49,458 nucleotides of DNA from Caballeronia choica (GCF_001544535.1 NZ_FCON02000056.1:1-49458), one strand, 5' to 3'. Counted from the stretch's first letter, positions 32,269 through 42,383 are shown. The notes: generated by a model from the sequence alone, not told the origin. Program-made: numbers and translations.

Positions 32269-33630
32269 TCAATGTGTCGTGGCCGGCGTCAGGATCAGCG
32301 CGCCGCGCAATGAGTGCGGATAGGCGTGGTTGATCTCGACGTCGATCATCTGGCCGATCAGCCGCGCATGCGATTCGACCGGCGCCGGGAAATTCACCAC
32401 GCGGTTGTTCTGCGTGCGGCCGGCGAGTTCGTTCGGGTCCTTGCGCGACAGGCCTTCCACAAGAATACGCTGCACCGAGCCGAGCATCGAGTTGCTGATT
32501 TTCGTGACGTTCGCCTCGATGGTCGCCTGCAAATGTTGCAGGCGCTTGAGCTTGACTTCGCGCGGCGTGTCGTCGTGCAGGTTGGCGGCGGGCGTGCCGG
32601 GGCGCGGGCTGTAGATGAACGAGAAGCTCGTGTCGTAGCTCATTTCGTCGATGAGCTTCATCATCTTCGCAAAATCTTCCTCGGTTTCGCCCGGAAAGCC
32701 GACGATCATGTCCGTCGATAGCGACAAATCAGGGCGAATCGCGCGCAGCTTGCGGATTACCGACTTGTATTCGAGTACGGTGTAGCCGCGCTTCATCGCC
32801 ATCAGGATGCGGTCGGAGCCGTGTTGCACCGGCAGATGCAAATGGGAGACGAGCTTCGGCACTTTCGCGTAGGTGTCGATCAGGCGCTGCGTGAATTCCT
32901 TCGGATGCGACGTCGTGTAGCGAATCCGCTCGATGCCCGGCACCTCGGCGACGTATTCGATCAGCGTCGCGAAATCCGCGATTTCGGGCGAACCGAGGGT
33001 GAGCGGCCCGCGATACGCGTTTACGTTCTGGCCGAGCAGCGTCACTTCGCGCACGCCCTGGTCGGCGAGACCGGCGATTTCGGTCAGCACGTCGTCGAGC
33101 GGGCGCGACACTTCCTCGCCGCGCGTGTACGGCACGACGCAATAGCTGCAGTACTTGCTGCAGCCTTCCATGATCGAGACGAACGCGCTCGGGCCTTCGA
33201 CGCGCGCGGGCGGCAGATGGTCGAACTTCTCGATTTCGGGGAACGAGATGTCGACCTGCGCGCGGCCGCTCGAACGACGCTTGTCGATCATGTCGGGTAG
33301 GCGGTGCAAGGTCTGCGGGCCAAACACCAGATCGACATACGGCGCACGCGAAATGATCGACGCGCCTTCCTGGCTCGCGACGCACCCGCCAACGCCGATG
33401 ATCAGGTTCGGGTTCGCTTCCTTCAGTTCGCGCACGCGGCCGAGGTCGGAGAAGACCTTTTCCTGGGCTTTTTCGCGCACCGAACAGGTATTGAAGAGAA
33501 TGACGTCCGCGTCTTCCGGCGTGTCCGTCTTGACGAGGCCTTCCGCTGCACCGAGGACGTCGACCATCTTGTCGGAGTCGTACTCGTTCATCTGGCAGCC
33601 AAAGGTCTTTACATAAACTTTCTTGGTCAT
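32269..33630 (-). CDS. miaB: tRNA-2-methylthio-N6-dimethylallyladenosine synthase
   Basis: A radical-SAM methylthiotransferase that modifies A37 of tRNAs reading UNN codons. The 453 residues include the N-terminal UPF0004 domain with cluster ligands Cys12, Cys49 and Cys83, the radical-SAM triad Cys157, Cys161 and Cys164 ([10 protein letters not shown]), and a C-terminal TRAM domain ([11 protein letters not shown]). First gene of the miaB-phoH-ybeY-chaC run. Confidence 0.98.
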   Translation of the reverse strand: MTKKVYVKTFGCQMNEYDSDKMVDVLGAAEGLVKTDTPEDADVILFNTCSVREKAQEKVFSDLGRVRELKEANPNLIIGVGGCVASQEGASIISRAPYVDLVFGPQTLHRLPDMIDKRRSSGRAQVDISFPEIEKFDHLPPARVEGPSAFVSIMEGCSKYCSYCVVPYTRGEEVSRPLDDVLTEIAGLADQGVREVTLLGQNVNAYRGPLTLGSPEIADFATLIEYVAEVPGIERIRYTTSHPKEFTQRLIDTYAKVPKLVSHLHLPVQHGSDRILMAMKRGYTVLEYKSVIRKLRAIRPDLSLSTDMIVGFPGETEEDFAKMMKLIDEMSYDTSFSFIYSPRPGTPAANLHDDTPREVKLKRLQHLQATIEANVTKISNSMLGSVQRILVEGLSRKDPNELAGRTQNNRVVNFPAPVESHARLIGQMIDVEINHAYPHSLRGALILTPATTH

Positions 33631-33725
33631 GAATTTCGCCGGTCGCAGTGGTTAACCTGGGGGCGCGGTATTTGAGGTTGAAGGAGACGCTTTATTGCGT
33701 TCTTGTTGATGTAATTCAGCCCAAT

Positions 33726-33731
33726 ATTATA
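33726..33731 (-). promoter_or_regulatory. Likely miaB -10 element
   Basis: A perfect TATAAT on the minus strand 95 bases before the miaB ATG, in the only AT-rich patch of this spacer. No good -35 hexamer is seen 16-18 bp further upstream. Confidence 0.35.
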
Positions 33732-33748
33732 GCGCCCGTCCCCGTTCC

Positions 33749-34711
33749 TTACGTTTTGGCCGGGCGCCGGCGGCCGGCGACGGGCGGGTACGCGAGGTCG
33801 CCGAGCAGTTCGTCGGTTGCCGATGCGAACCGCTCGACCAGGAAATCGAGCAGCGCACGCACGCGCGGCGCCATGTAGCGGTTCGCGTGAAACAGCGCAT
33901 GAACCGCCGCCTCGTGCGTGCACCAGTCCGGCAACAGCATTTTGAGCGTGCCGGCGCGGACGTCGGCGGCGATGTCCCAGATCGATTTGTGCGCGATGCC
34001 GTGGCCCGCCAGCGCCCACGCGCGGGTCAGCGCGCCGTCGTTCGATTCCCACGACTGCTCGACCGGCATCGTGAAGGTCGCGCGCTCGTCGCCGCGCACG
34101 AAGTCCAGTTCGCTCAAGGGACCGGCAGACGTCACGAGCACGACGAAATCGTGGCCGTCGAGATCGGCGGGAGTCGCCGGCGTGCCTTTGCGCGCCAGAT
34201 AGTCCGGCGAGGCGCACAGCACGCGCCGGTTCGGCGCGAGTTGCCGCGCGGCGAGCCCGCTGTCGGGCGGCGCGCCGAAGCGGATCGCAAGATCGATTTC
34301 CTCCAGCAACAGATTCGACACCGAATCCGACAGCGTCAGCGCGAAGCTCACGTCGGGATAGCGCTCGTGGAATTCGTCGAGCCAGCCGCGCAGCAGATAG
34401 CGGCCGAAATCCGATGTCGCGGAAATGCGCACCTTGCCGCGCACGAGGTTCTGGCCGGCTTGCAGCGCGGCTTCCGCGTCGTCAATGGCCTGCAGCGCGA
34501 TCCGGCAATGCTGCAGGTAGAGACGGCCTTCGTCGGTGACGCGCAACTGGCGCGTCGTGCGCTCGAACAGCCGCGCGTGCAGCGATTTCTCCAGCTTCAA
34601 GAGCCGCGCGCTCGCCGCCGCCGGCGAAAGCCCGAGCTTGCGCCCGGCCGCCGACAGGCTACCCGCCGCCGCCGCTTCCACGAACAGTCGCATGTCGCCG
34701 AGACGATCCAT
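33749..34711 (-). CDS. LysR-family transcriptional regulator
   Basis: A regulator of 320 residues: winged helix-turn-helix at 1-60 (FVEAAAAGSLSAAGRKLGLSPAAASARLLKLEKSL), then a LysR substrate domain of the AaeR/DsdC-like type from about 90 (GKVRISATSDFGRYLL). It is divergent from the MFS exporter gene, the usual LysR target arrangement, and a palindrome with a T-N11-A core lies between them. ATG 34711 is preferred to a TTG four codons upstream. The inducer is unknown. Confidence 0.9.
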   Translation of the reverse strand: MDRLGDMRLFVEAAAAGSLSAAGRKLGLSPAAASARLLKLEKSLHARLFERTTRQLRVTDEGRLYLQHCRIALQAIDDAEAALQAGQNLVRGKVRISATSDFGRYLLRGWLDEFHERYPDVSFALTLSDSVSNLLLEEIDLAIRFGAPPDSGLAARQLAPNRRVLCASPDYLARKGTPATPADLDGHDFVVLVTSAGPLSELDFVRGDERATFTMPVEQSWESNDGALTRAWALAGHGIAHKSIWDIAADVRAGTLKMLLPDWCTHEAAVHALFHANRYMAPRVRALLDFLVERFASATDELLGDLAYPPVAGRRRPAKT

Positions 34712-34728
34712 CGCGATTCTCAATTTCG

Positions 34729-34747
34729 ATTTGACAATGATTCAAAT
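34729..34747. promoter_or_regulatory. Predicted LysR operator
   Basis: A perfect inverted repeat ATTTGA-N7-TCAAAT, 19 bp, with a T-N11-A core, lies 17 bases upstream of the LysR start and about 95 upstream of the MFS start. It is the only clear palindrome in this intergenic region. Confidence 0.6.
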
Positions 34748-34842
34748 GCTACGCCAATTATCAAAACGGGGTAAGCCGCGCAGAATGCGGACTCAGGGTT
34801 TCACCTTACGGCTCCATTCGCCACTTTCATCGGGGAATCTTC

Positions 34843-36018
34843 ATGCCCATTCCACTGCTCGCGCTGGCGATCAGCGCTTTCGCCATCGGCACGACCGAAT
34901 TCGTGATCATGGGCCTGCTGCCCAACGTCGCTCGCGATCTCGCGGTGTCGATTCCGTCCGCGGGGCTGCTCGTGACCGGCTACGCGCTCGGCGTTGCCGT
35001 CGGTGCACCGCTGCTCGCCGTGCTGACGAGCAAAATGCCGCGCAAGCTCGCGCTGCAAATGCTGATGGCCGTGTTCATCGTCGGCAATGTGCTGTGTGCC
35101 GTCGCGCCGAACTACGGCTTGCTGATGTTCGCGCGGGTCGTGACGTCGTTCGCGCACGGCTCGTTCTTCGGCATCGGCGCGGTGGTCGCGGCGTCGCTCG
35201 TGCCGGCCGAGAAGCGTGCAAGCGCGATCGCGCTGATGTTCACCGGGCTCACGCTCGCCAACGTGCTCGGCGTGCCGTTCGGCACGTTCATCGGCCAGGA
35301 ATTCGGCTGGCGCGCGACGTTCTGGATTGTCGCGGTGCTTGGCGTGTTGTCGGCGCTCGGCGTGACCGCGCTCGTCCCGAACCGGCACGACGCCGGCCCG
35401 AGCAACCTCGGGCGCGAAGTGCGCGTGCTCAAAGAGCCGCAAGTCTGGCTCGCGCTCGCAATGACGGTGCTCGGGTTCGGCGGCGTGTTCGTCGTGTTCA
35501 CCTATATCGCGCCGATCCTGGAGCAGGTTGGCGGTTTCTCGCCGCACGGCGTGACACTCGTGCTCGTGCTGTTCGGCGTCGGCCTGACGATCGGCAACAC
35601 GATTGGCGGCAAGCTCGCGGACCGCGCGCTGATGCCGTCGCTGATGGGCATCCTGATCGCGCTCGCCATCGTGATGGCCGTCTTCGCGACCACGAGCCAC
35701 AGCCAGACCGGCACCATCGTCACGATCTTCGTCTGGGGCATCGCCGCTTTCGCGACCGTGCCGCCGCTGCAAACGCGTGTCGTCGAGAAGGCGAAGCACG
35801 CGCCGAATCTTGCCTCGACGCTCAATATCGGCGCGTTCAACGTCGGCAATGCGGGCGGCGCGTGGCTCGGCGGCGTGGTGCTGACACACGGCTACGCGCT
35901 CGACTCGCTGCCGTGGGTGGCGGCTGCAGTGGCGATCCTGGCGTTCGCGGTAACGTGGTACGCGAGCCGCCTCGACGCCCGGCCGACGGTCACCAGCGCG
36001 AAGCCCGCCGACGCATGA
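34843..36018 (+). CDS. MFS exporter, AraJ/YdhP-like (DHA1 family)
   Basis: An inner-membrane protein of 391 residues with 12 hydrophobic segments and no signal sequence. Family signs: the N-terminal ALAISAFAIGTTEFVIMGLLP, GYALGVAVGAPLLAVLTSKMPRK (motif A region) and GVPFGTFIGQEFGWRATFW. Such proteins export drugs, sugars or aromatic compounds; the substrate is not readable. Probably controlled by the divergent LysR gene. GGGGAA precedes the ATG. Confidence 0.88.
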   Translation: MPIPLLALAISAFAIGTTEFVIMGLLPNVARDLAVSIPSAGLLVTGYALGVAVGAPLLAVLTSKMPRKLALQMLMAVFIVGNVLCAVAPNYGLLMFARVVTSFAHGSFFGIGAVVAASLVPAEKRASAIALMFTGLTLANVLGVPFGTFIGQEFGWRATFWIVAVLGVLSALGVTALVPNRHDAGPSNLGREVRVLKEPQVWLALAMTVLGFGGVFVVFTYIAPILEQVGGFSPHGVTLVLVLFGVGLTIGNTIGGKLADRALMPSLMGILIALAIVMAVFATTSHSQTGTIVTIFVWGIAAFATVPPLQTRVVEKAKHAPNLASTLNIGAFNVGNAGGAWLGGVVLTHGYALDSLPWVAAAVAILAFAVTWYASRLDARPTVTSAKPADA

Positions 36019-36102
36019 AGACAGGCGCCGGGCGACCGGCGTTTCGTATGAAGACGGATTAACGAACGCTTATCATGTTGGCTCACCGTAATCCGAGCCA
36101 TC

Positions 36103-36789
36103 ATGATCGACCATCTCATCTGCGACTGCGACGGTGTGCTCGTCGACAGTGAAATCATCGCCGATCGCGTCCTGCTGGAAACGCTGACGGAAACGTTCCC
36201 AGGGATCGATTTCAAGCCGGTCGTGAAGACGGCGTTCGGCCAGCAGACCTCGCGCTTCCTGTCGAACCTTGAAACCAAGTTCGGGATTTCGCTGCCCGCG
36301 GGCTTTGTCGATACGGTCGAGGTGCGCGTCGGCGAGGCACTGGCGAGGTCGGTCGGCCCGATCACGGGTGTGCGCTGCGCATTGCAGCGCGTGCGACTGC
36401 CGGTTGCGGTGGTATCGAATAGCAGGATGGAGCGCGTGCGCTCGTCGGTGCGGCGCGCCGGACTCGACCCGATTTTCGGCGAGCGCGTGTTCAGCGCCGA
36501 GCAGGTCGTGCGGCCGAAGCCGTATCCCGATGTCTACCTCTTTGCCGCGCAAACGCTCGGCGTGGCGCCCGAGCGGTGTCTCGTGGTCGAGGACAGCGTC
36601 GCCGGACTGACGGCGGCGCGCGCCGCCGGCATGATGACGATCGCGTTCGTCGGCGCGAGCCATATTCCGGCGGGTTACGCGCAGGTACTCCGCGAGCACG
36701 GCATCACGCGCATCATCGATTCGATGGACGATCTGCCCGCGCTCGTCGAGGCGGGCATCCGGGGTGAGTTCGGCGACGTGCGGTTTTAG
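36103..36789 (+). CDS. HAD-superfamily hydrolase, subfamily IA (YieH / beta-phosphoglucomutase-like)
   Basis: A protein of 228 residues with all four HAD motifs: CDCDGVLVDSE (Asp8, Asp10), VVSNS, KPYPDVYLFA with Lys, and VVEDSVAGLTAA. A cap domain is inserted after motif I, as in phosphoglycolate phosphatase and YieH types. It could be a phosphatase acting on a sugar phosphate or nucleotide; the substrate is not determined. Convergent with ribB, four bases between stops. Confidence 0.86.
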   Translation: MIDHLICDCDGVLVDSEIIADRVLLETLTETFPGIDFKPVVKTAFGQQTSRFLSNLETKFGISLPAGFVDTVEVRVGEALARSVGPITGVRCALQRVRLPVAVVSNSRMERVRSSVRRAGLDPIFGERVFSAEQVVRPKPYPDVYLFAAQTLGVAPERCLVVEDSVAGLTAARAAGMMTIAFVGASHIPAGYAQVLREHGITRIIDSMDDLPALVEAGIRGEFGDVRF

Positions 36790-36793
36790 GATC

Positions 36794-37525
36794 TCAGGCC
36801 GCTTCTTCCACCATTTCCCGCGCCGCCGCCAACGCCGCGCGGAATTCCGCCAACTCGGCGATCGTCAGCATCGGCAGGCCGTGTTGCTTCGCGAAACGCT
36901 CGACGTCCGCGCCGCGCGTCATCGTGCCGTCCGCGTTCATCAGTTCGCATAGCACGCCGGCCGGTTTCAACCCCGCGAGAATCGTCAGGTCGACGGTGCC
37001 TTCCGTGTGTCCGCGACGCGCGAGCACGCCGCCCGGCATCGCCCGCAACGGGAACACATGGCCGGGACGCACGATGTCCGCCGGCTTCGCGCCGTCGGCG
37101 ATCGCGGCGCGGATCGTTGTTACGCGATCGGCCGCCGAGACGCCCGTCGTCACGCCGTCGCGCGCTTCGATCGATACCGTGAACGCCGTGCCGTAGCGGC
37201 TGCCGTTGGCGGCGGCCATCGGCGGCAGTTCCAGCGCGCGCACTTTTTCATCAGGCAGGCACAGGCACACGATGCCGCTGCATTCGCGGATCAGGAGCGC
37301 CATGGTCGCGTCGGTGAGTTTTTCGGCGGAAACGATCAGGTCGGCTTCGTTCTCGCGATCGTCGTCGTCCTGCAGCACGACGGCGCGGCCTTCGCGCAGC
37401 GCCTGGAGCGCAGCGGCGATGCGCGGTGGAACCTCGACGGAATCGAGCTGGGAAAGATCGGCGAACGCATCGTCGGCGATGACCGAAGGTGCCGGAAATG
37501 ACAAGTTTTGAAGAGATACGGACAT
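36794..37525 (-). CDS. ribB: 3,4-dihydroxy-2-butanone 4-phosphate synthase
   Basis: Makes the four-carbon precursor of riboflavin from ribulose 5-phosphate. The 243 residues contain the Mg-binding acidic loop [12 protein letters not shown] (53-64), [20 protein letters not shown] and [11 protein letters not shown]. There is no GTP cyclohydrolase II domain, so this is a stand-alone RibB with an N-terminal extension of some 25 residues compared with E. coli. It is controlled by the FMN riboswitch in its leader. ATG 37525 is chosen since longer in-frame starts fall inside the leader and riboswitch. Confidence 0.95.
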   Translation of the reverse strand: MSVSLQNLSFPAPSVIADDAFADLSQLDSVEVPPRIAAALQALREGRAVVLQDDDDRENEADLIVSAEKLTDATMALLIRECSGIVCLCLPDEKVRALELPPMAAANGSRYGTAFTVSIEARDGVTTGVSAADRVTTIRAAIADGAKPADIVRPGHVFPLRAMPGGVLARRGHTEGTVDLTILAGLKPAGVLCELMNADGTMTRGADVERFAKQHGLPMLTIAELAEFRAALAAAREMVEEAA

Positions 37526-37684
37526 GTGAAACGCTCTCGCTAAGGAATGGGCGAAAAACGTTTCAGGGCATTGCAGAAAGGCATAGCGACACCCGCGCAA
37601 CGTCGTTTTCAGCGACGCCGCCTGGCCCGGCACGCATGGAGGCGCACCGTCGCCGACGGGAACGGACATGACCATCTGCACATC

Positions 37685-37843
37685 TTCTTCCATCCGGACT
37701 ATGACCGTCGGCTCTGGCTTCGCACCAGATCTGCTGACCCCGTCGATCCTGCCTTGATCCTGCTCGACGGGCGCTCGCGGGCTCGTGGACAACCTTTCGG
37801 CCGCCGCACATACCGCCGGTGGGGAATTTCGCCCCGCCCTGAA
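37685..37843 (-). promoter_or_regulatory. FMN riboswitch (RFN element) of ribB
   Basis: Read on the minus strand, the element opens with AGGGCGGGGCGAAATTCCCC and ACCGGCGGTA and closes with GATCTGGTGCGAAGCCAGAG, CCGACGGTCATAGTCCGGAT and GGAAGA, the conserved strings of the RFN junction. About 160 bases of expression platform separate it from the ribB start. FMN binding is expected to reduce ribB expression. On either side, the rest of this 428-base gap shows no gene. Confidence 0.95.
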
Positions 37844-37953
37844 GACGCACTGATTACCGCGAATTAAGCAACTTGCGGATTATTTTCAGGATACAACAGC
37901 CGCGCAGAAATTGCAGCCCTCCGCGGCGGGGGGGATTTGTCCGGAAACGACAT

Positions 37954-38670
37954 TCAGCGCGGCAGGTCGTGGCGTCGCGTATCGGCCGGGAATTGCCAGC
38001 GCGGCGGCGTTTCCGCGCTCACGGTGACGCTGAACGCGCGCGCTTCCGTGTTGCCGGGATTGCGCAGCGTGTGCGGCTGGTCGGCATCGAAGACGATGGC
38101 GTCGCCGGTCGCGAGCAACTGCTTTATTTCGTTTACGCCGATTTCGAGCGCGCCTTCGCTCACGACGAGATTCACCGTCGTACCCGGCGGGCGTGCGACG
38201 CCTTGCTCGGTGTGCAGCGGCGCGACGCGCAATTCGTGGAATTCGGCGGTGACGGGCTGTGCTTGCGGATAAAGCGCTCGCGCGGAAAAGCGGCCGTTCG
38301 AACTCACGACGCGCACGGCGCGCTCGGCGGGAAGGTGCTCGATGCCGTTCGTGGCGTGGCTTCGCAGGAACGCCGCGACCGACACCTTCAGCGCGCTCGC
38401 GATTTTGCACAGCACCTTGATCGAGGGCACGCTGCGCGCCGATTCGATCTGCGCGAGCATCGCGCGCGAAACGCCCGACGCGCGGGCGAGGGCGTCGAGC
38501 GAGAGTTGCCGCTCGGCGCGCAGCCGCGCGAGGTTCACGCCGACGAGTTGTTCGAGCGCGTCGAGGGAATCGGCCGGGGGTGATGGCTCGGCGATATTGG
38601 CGTCAGCGCGGCCGTCGGGCGCACGCGCTTCGAACGATTCGCGCACGAGTTCAAGCGACGGTAAATTCAT
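37954..38670 (-). CDS. XRE-family regulator with C-terminal cupin domain
   Basis: A protein of 238 residues: a variable N-terminus (1-38), a helix-turn-helix of the Cro/CI type (about 42-100: LARLRAERQLSLDALARASGVSRAMLAQIESARSVPSIKVLCKIASAL) and a cupin barrel (about 165-225: GTTVNLVVSEGALEI, GDAIVFDADQPHTLRN). Regulators of this build sense small molecules and often control neighbouring catabolic or transport genes; the target is unknown. AGGAGG lies six bases before the ATG, and the eight-copy hairpin array begins two bases before that site, so it forms or borders the leader. Confidence 0.9.
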   Translation of the reverse strand: MNLPSLELVRESFEARAPDGRADANIAEPSPPADSLDALEQLVGVNLARLRAERQLSLDALARASGVSRAMLAQIESARSVPSIKVLCKIASALKVSVAAFLRSHATNGIEHLPAERAVRVVSSNGRFSARALYPQAQPVTAEFHELRVAPLHTEQGVARPPGTTVNLVVSEGALEIGVNEIKQLLATGDAIVFDADQPHTLRNPGNTEARAFSVTVSAETPPRWQFPADTRRHDLPR

Positions 38671-38684
38671 GATCTGCCTCCTGT

Positions 38685-39085
38685 GTCGACCAGAGTTGGC
38701 GCTTTAGCGCCTTACTCTGGTCCCATGCACAGCGGTCGACCAGAGTTGGCGCTTTAGCGCCTTACTCTGGTCCCATGCACAGCGGTCGACCAGAGTTGGC
38801 GCTTTAGCGCCTTACTCTGGTCCCATGCACAGCGGTCGACCAGAGTTGGCGCTTTAGCGCCTTACTCTGGTCCCATGCACAGCGGTCGACCAGAGTTGGC
38901 GCTTTAGCGCCTTACTCTGGTCCCATGCACAGCGGTCGAACCAGAGTTGGCGCTTTAGCGCCTTACTCTGATCCCATGCACAGCGGTCGGCCAGAGTTGG
39001 CGGTTTAGCGCCTTACTCTGGTCCCATGCACAGCGGTCGGCCAGAGTTGGCGGTTTAGCGCTTACTCTCGCCCCATGCAACGAAG
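38685..39085 (-). repeat. Eight tandem copies of a 50-bp hairpin repeat upstream of the XRE-cupin gene
   Basis: Plus-strand copies begin GTCGAC or a variant at 38685, 38735, 38785, 38835, 38885, 38935 (51 bp), 38986 and 39036. Copies 1-5, next to the gene, are identical; copies 6-8 diverge progressively. Each folds into an outer 9-bp stem (GACCAGAGT/ACTCTGGTC, for example 38688-38696 with 38714-38722) and an inner 5-bp stem GGCGC/GCGCC with loop TTTA. No T-run follows, so it is not a standard terminator. In gene sense it matches the block before gntK. Confidence 0.95.
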
Positions 39086-39135
39086 TTGCTGCCGACGACG
39101 TCCGGCGCACGATCACCGGACTTCAGGAGGCGAGA

Positions 39136-39165
39136 CTAGCATCGGGTCGGAAGGGCGCAAACCAA
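39136..39165 (-). promoter_or_regulatory. Possible promoter reading into the hairpin array
   Basis: On the minus strand TTGGTT (39165-39160), an 18-bp spacer and TGCTAG (39141-39136) lie about 50 bases before the first repeat copy. If real, the XRE-cupin mRNA carries the whole array as its leader. The match is moderate. The rest of the spacer up to the glpK stop shows no gene. Confidence 0.3.
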
Positions 39166-39265
39166 GTTATCGTCACACTGTTATGACGCGGGATTTTCTG
39201 AGTAAAGCGGTCAAAGCGGGTGTTGTGGCGTGCGTTCCGGTGTTGGCGAGGCTGCCGCCTTGCCT

Positions 39266-40762
39266 TCACGCATTCGCCCACGCCTTCGCCGCGTTGATCG
39301 CGCGCTGCCAGCCGGCGATGCACGTCTCAACCTCCTCCTGCCGCATCCCATGCGTGAAGCGCCGTTCGAGCTTCCACTGCTGCTTCAATTCGCCGACGTC
39401 CTTCCAATAGCCGACCGCCAGCCCCGCGAGATAAGCCGCGCCGAGCGCCGTCGTTTCCGCGACCTGGGGACGCACGACATCGACGCCGAGAATGTCGGCC
39501 TGGAACTGCATCAGCAGGTTGTTCGCACACGCGCCGCCGTCGACGCGCAACTCCGCGATCCTGATACCCGAATCCGCCTCCATCGCCTTGAGCACGTCGA
39601 GCGACTGGTACGCGATCGAATCGAGCGCGGCGCGCGCGATATGGCTCGAGTTCGTGCCGCGCGTGACGCCGAACAAGGTGCCGCGCGCCCGCGCGTTCCA
39701 GTGTGGCGCGCCGAGCCCCGCGAACGCGGGCACGAGATAGACGCCGTCGGAATGCGGCACGCCGCGCGCCAGCGACTCGATTTCAGCCGCGCTCCGGATG
39801 ATGCCGAGGCCGTCGCGCAGCCACTGGACGACCGCGCCCGCGATGAAGATGCTGCCTTCGAGCGCGTAGTTGATTTCGCTGCCGATCTGCCAGGCGATCG
39901 TGGTGACGAGGTTGTTGCGCGATTCGATCGGCGTGTCGCCGGTGTTCATCACGAGGAAGCAGCCGGTGCCGTAGGTGTTCTTCACCATGCCGGCCTCCGT
40001 GCACATCTGGCCGAAGAGGGCAGCGTGCTGGTCGCCGGCGATGCCGGAAAGCGGAATCTTCGAGGCGAAGACTGTCGTCTTCGTCGGCCCGTAGACCTCC
40101 GACGACGGACGCACTTCCGGCAGCATGCTGCGCGAAATGTCGAGCGCGTCGAGCAATTCGTCGTCCCATTGCAGCGTGTGGATGTTGAAGAGCATCGTGC
40201 GCGACGCGTTGGTCACGTCGGTGATATGCAGCTCGTGCCGCGTGAAATTCCATACCAGCCAGCTGTCGACCGTGCCGAACGCGAGCCGTCCCTGCCTCGC
40301 CTTCTCGCGCGCGCCATCCACGTTATCGAGAATCCAGCGGATCTTGGTCGCGGAGAAATACGAATCGATCGGCAGGCCGGTTTTCGCGCGGACCTTTTCT
40401 TCGAGTCCCTGAGCCTTCAGCTGATCGCAGAATTCGGCGGTGCGCCGGTCCTGCCAGACGATCGCGTTGTAGACCGGATGCCCCGTCTCGCGATCCCACA
40501 CGATGGTGGTTTCGCGCTGGTTCGTGATGCCGATCGCGGCAATCGACGTGCCGTTCATCCCGGCACGCGTGACGGCTTCGGCGGCGACACCCGCCTGCGT
40601 CGACCAGATTTCCTGCGGATCGTGCTCGACCCAGCCGGGCTGCGGATAGATCTGCTGGAATTCCTTCTGCGCCATCGACACGACGTTGCCATCGTGATCG
40701 AACAGCATGGCGCGGGAACTGGTCGTGCCCTGGTCGAGCGCGAGGACGTACTGATCCTGCAT
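39266..40762 (-). CDS. glpK: Glycerol kinase
   Basis: Phosphorylates glycerol to sn-glycerol 3-phosphate. The 498 residues show FGGY-kinase signatures: [15 protein letters not shown] at the N-terminus, [17 protein letters not shown], and the C-terminal [27 protein letters not shown] 40762 is chosen over a GTG four codons earlier. Downstream of glpD by 58 bp; no glycerol facilitator gene is in the window. Confidence 0.98.
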   Translation of the reverse strand: MQDQYVLALDQGTTSSRAMLFDHDGNVVSMAQKEFQQIYPQPGWVEHDPQEIWSTQAGVAAEAVTRAGMNGTSIAAIGITNQRETTIVWDRETGHPVYNAIVWQDRRTAEFCDQLKAQGLEEKVRAKTGLPIDSYFSATKIRWILDNVDGAREKARQGRLAFGTVDSWLVWNFTRHELHITDVTNASRTMLFNIHTLQWDDELLDALDISRSMLPEVRPSSEVYGPTKTTVFASKIPLSGIAGDQHAALFGQMCTEAGMVKNTYGTGCFLVMNTGDTPIESRNNLVTTIAWQIGSEINYALEGSIFIAGAVVQWLRDGLGIIRSAAEIESLARGVPHSDGVYLVPAFAGLGAPHWNARARGTLFGVTRGTNSSHIARAALDSIAYQSLDVLKAMEADSGIRIAELRVDGGACANNLLMQFQADILGVDVVRPQVAETTALGAAYLAGLAVGYWKDVGELKQQWKLERRFTHGMRQEEVETCIAGWQRAINAAKAWANA

Positions 40763-40820
40763 GGTCTTCTCCACGGGTTTCTTGTTGCGCGCCTGGGGCT
40801 GCGGCGATTGCGAGATTGCG

Positions 40821-42383
40821 CTATGGCGAGTGTAGCCGCGCGGCGGCGCGTGTTGGAGGCACGGTCGACGCCGCGCTCGCCAGCCAGCGGTCGATGCGGC
40901 GGCTCACATCGTCGAGCGAAGCGCCTCCGATATGCAGGCCGAGCTTCGAGCGCCGCCACAGCACGTCTTCGGCGCGGGTCGCCCATTCGGTGTCGCGCAG
41001 ATACCGGAGTTCGGCTTCGTAGAGGCCCGGCGCGAATTCCGCGCCGAGTTCCGTTACCGACCGCGCCGCGCCGATCACTCTCGCGGCACGCGTGCCGTAG
41101 GCCCGCGCATAGCGATGCGCGAGATCCGCGGGAAGCCATGGGGCTTGCCGCCTGAACTCGCCGAGAAAGCGCTCGAAATCCGCATCGGCGAAATCGCCAC
41201 CGGGCAGCGGCACGCCTTCGGTCCAGGTCCGGGCGGGGCTGCCGAGCGCTTCGGCCAGCTTGTCGACGGCTTCTTCCGCGAGCTTCCGGAACGTCGTGAT
41301 CTTGCCGCCGAATACCGACAGAAGCGCTGCGGCGTTGGCGGGCGCATCGAGTTCGAGCAGATAGTCGCGCGTCACCGCCGACGCGTTCTCGGCGGTCTCG
41401 TCCTCCAGCAGCGGCCGCACGCCGGAATAGGTCCAGCAGACGTCATGCGGCGCGATGTGCTGCTTGAAATAGCGGTTGATCGAATCGCAGAGATACTGGA
41501 TCTCGCCGGCGCTGATCTCGACCTTCGACGCGTCGCCGCCATATTCGATATCGGTCGTGCCGATCAGCGTGTAGTCGCCCTCGTACGGGATCGCGAAGAT
41601 GATCCGCTTGTCGGGATTCTGGAAGATATACGCGTGGTCGTGCTCAAAGAGGCGTTTCGTGACGATATGGCTGCCCTTGACGAGCCGCACGCTGTGACGC
41701 GTGCGCGTGCTGCCGAGCGCGCCTTTCAGCAGTTCGCCGACCCACGGGCCTGCCGCGTTGGCGATCGACCTTGCGCGCACTTCGATGGCGTCGCCACCTG
41801 GCGGCGCAAGCGTCGCGAGCCATTCGCCGCCGGTGCGCTCGGCGCTGACGAGCCGTGTGCGCGTCATGATCGTCGCGCCGTGTTCGTGCGCATCGAGCGC
41901 GTTCAGGGCGACGAGGCGCGCGTCGTCGACCCAGCCGTCGGAATACACGAAGCCGCGCCTGATCGAATCGACGAGCGGCGCCCCCGCCGGATGCCGGCGC
42001 ATGTCGATGCCTCGCGAGCCCGGCAGCAATTCGCGGCGCGCGAGGTGGTCGTAAAGGAACAGGCCGGCGCGAATCATCCACGCCGGGCGCAGGTTCGGCA
42101 TGTGCGGCATCACGAAACGCAGCGGCCACATGATGTGCGGCGCGGCGTGCAGCAGCACCTCGCGCTCCTGAAGCGCCTTGCGCACCAGCTTGAACTCGCC
42201 ATATTCCAGATAGCGCAGGCCGCCGTGGATCAGCTTCGTACTCGACGACGAGGTATGCGACGCGAGGTCGTCCTTTTCGCACAGCAGCACCGACAGGCCG
42301 CGCCCGGCGGCATCGCGCGCAATGCCCGCTCCGTTGATGCCGCCGCCCACGACGAGCAAGTCGTACAGTCCGCCCTGCGTCAC
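40821..42383 (-). CDS. glpD: Aerobic glycerol-3-phosphate dehydrogenase
   Basis: A membrane-associated FAD enzyme that oxidises glycerol 3-phosphate to DHAP and feeds electrons to ubiquinone. The 520 residues open with the FAD-binding [19 protein letters not shown] and contain [24 protein letters not shown] and [12 protein letters not shown]. It begins with GTG, preceded at eight bases by GGGAG. First gene of the glpDK unit, behind a CGAA-rich operator region. Confidence 0.97.
   Translation of the reverse strand: MTQGGLYDLLVVGGGINGAGIARDAAGRGLSVLLCEKDDLASHTSSSSTKLIHGGLRYLEYGEFKLVRKALQEREVLLHAAPHIMWPLRFVMPHMPNLRPAWMIRAGLFLYDHLARRELLPGSRGIDMRRHPAGAPLVDSIRRGFVYSDGWVDDARLVALNALDAHEHGATIMTRTRLVSAERTGGEWLATLAPPGGDAIEVRARSIANAAGPWVGELLKGALGSTRTRHSVRLVKGSHIVTKRLFEHDHAYIFQNPDKRIIFAIPYEGDYTLIGTTDIEYGGDASKVEISAGEIQYLCDSINRYFKQHIAPHDVCWTYSGVRPLLEDETAENASAVTRDYLLELDAPANAAALLSVFGGKITTFRKLAEEAVDKLAEALGSPARTWTEGVPLPGGDFADADFERFLGEFRRQAPWLPADLAHRYARAYGTRAARVIGAARSVTELGAEFAPGLYEAELRYLRDTEWATRAEDVLWRRSKLGLHIGGASLDDVSRRIDRWLASAASTVPPTRAAARLHSP

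Noticed and set aside
38685-39085. The 50-bp array as a CRISPR
   Set aside because: Units are contiguous with no unique spacers, are themselves hairpins, and no cas gene is present.
38685-39085. The repeat units as intrinsic terminators
   Set aside because: No T-run follows the hairpins in either direction, and the array is followed closely by a strong ribosome site.
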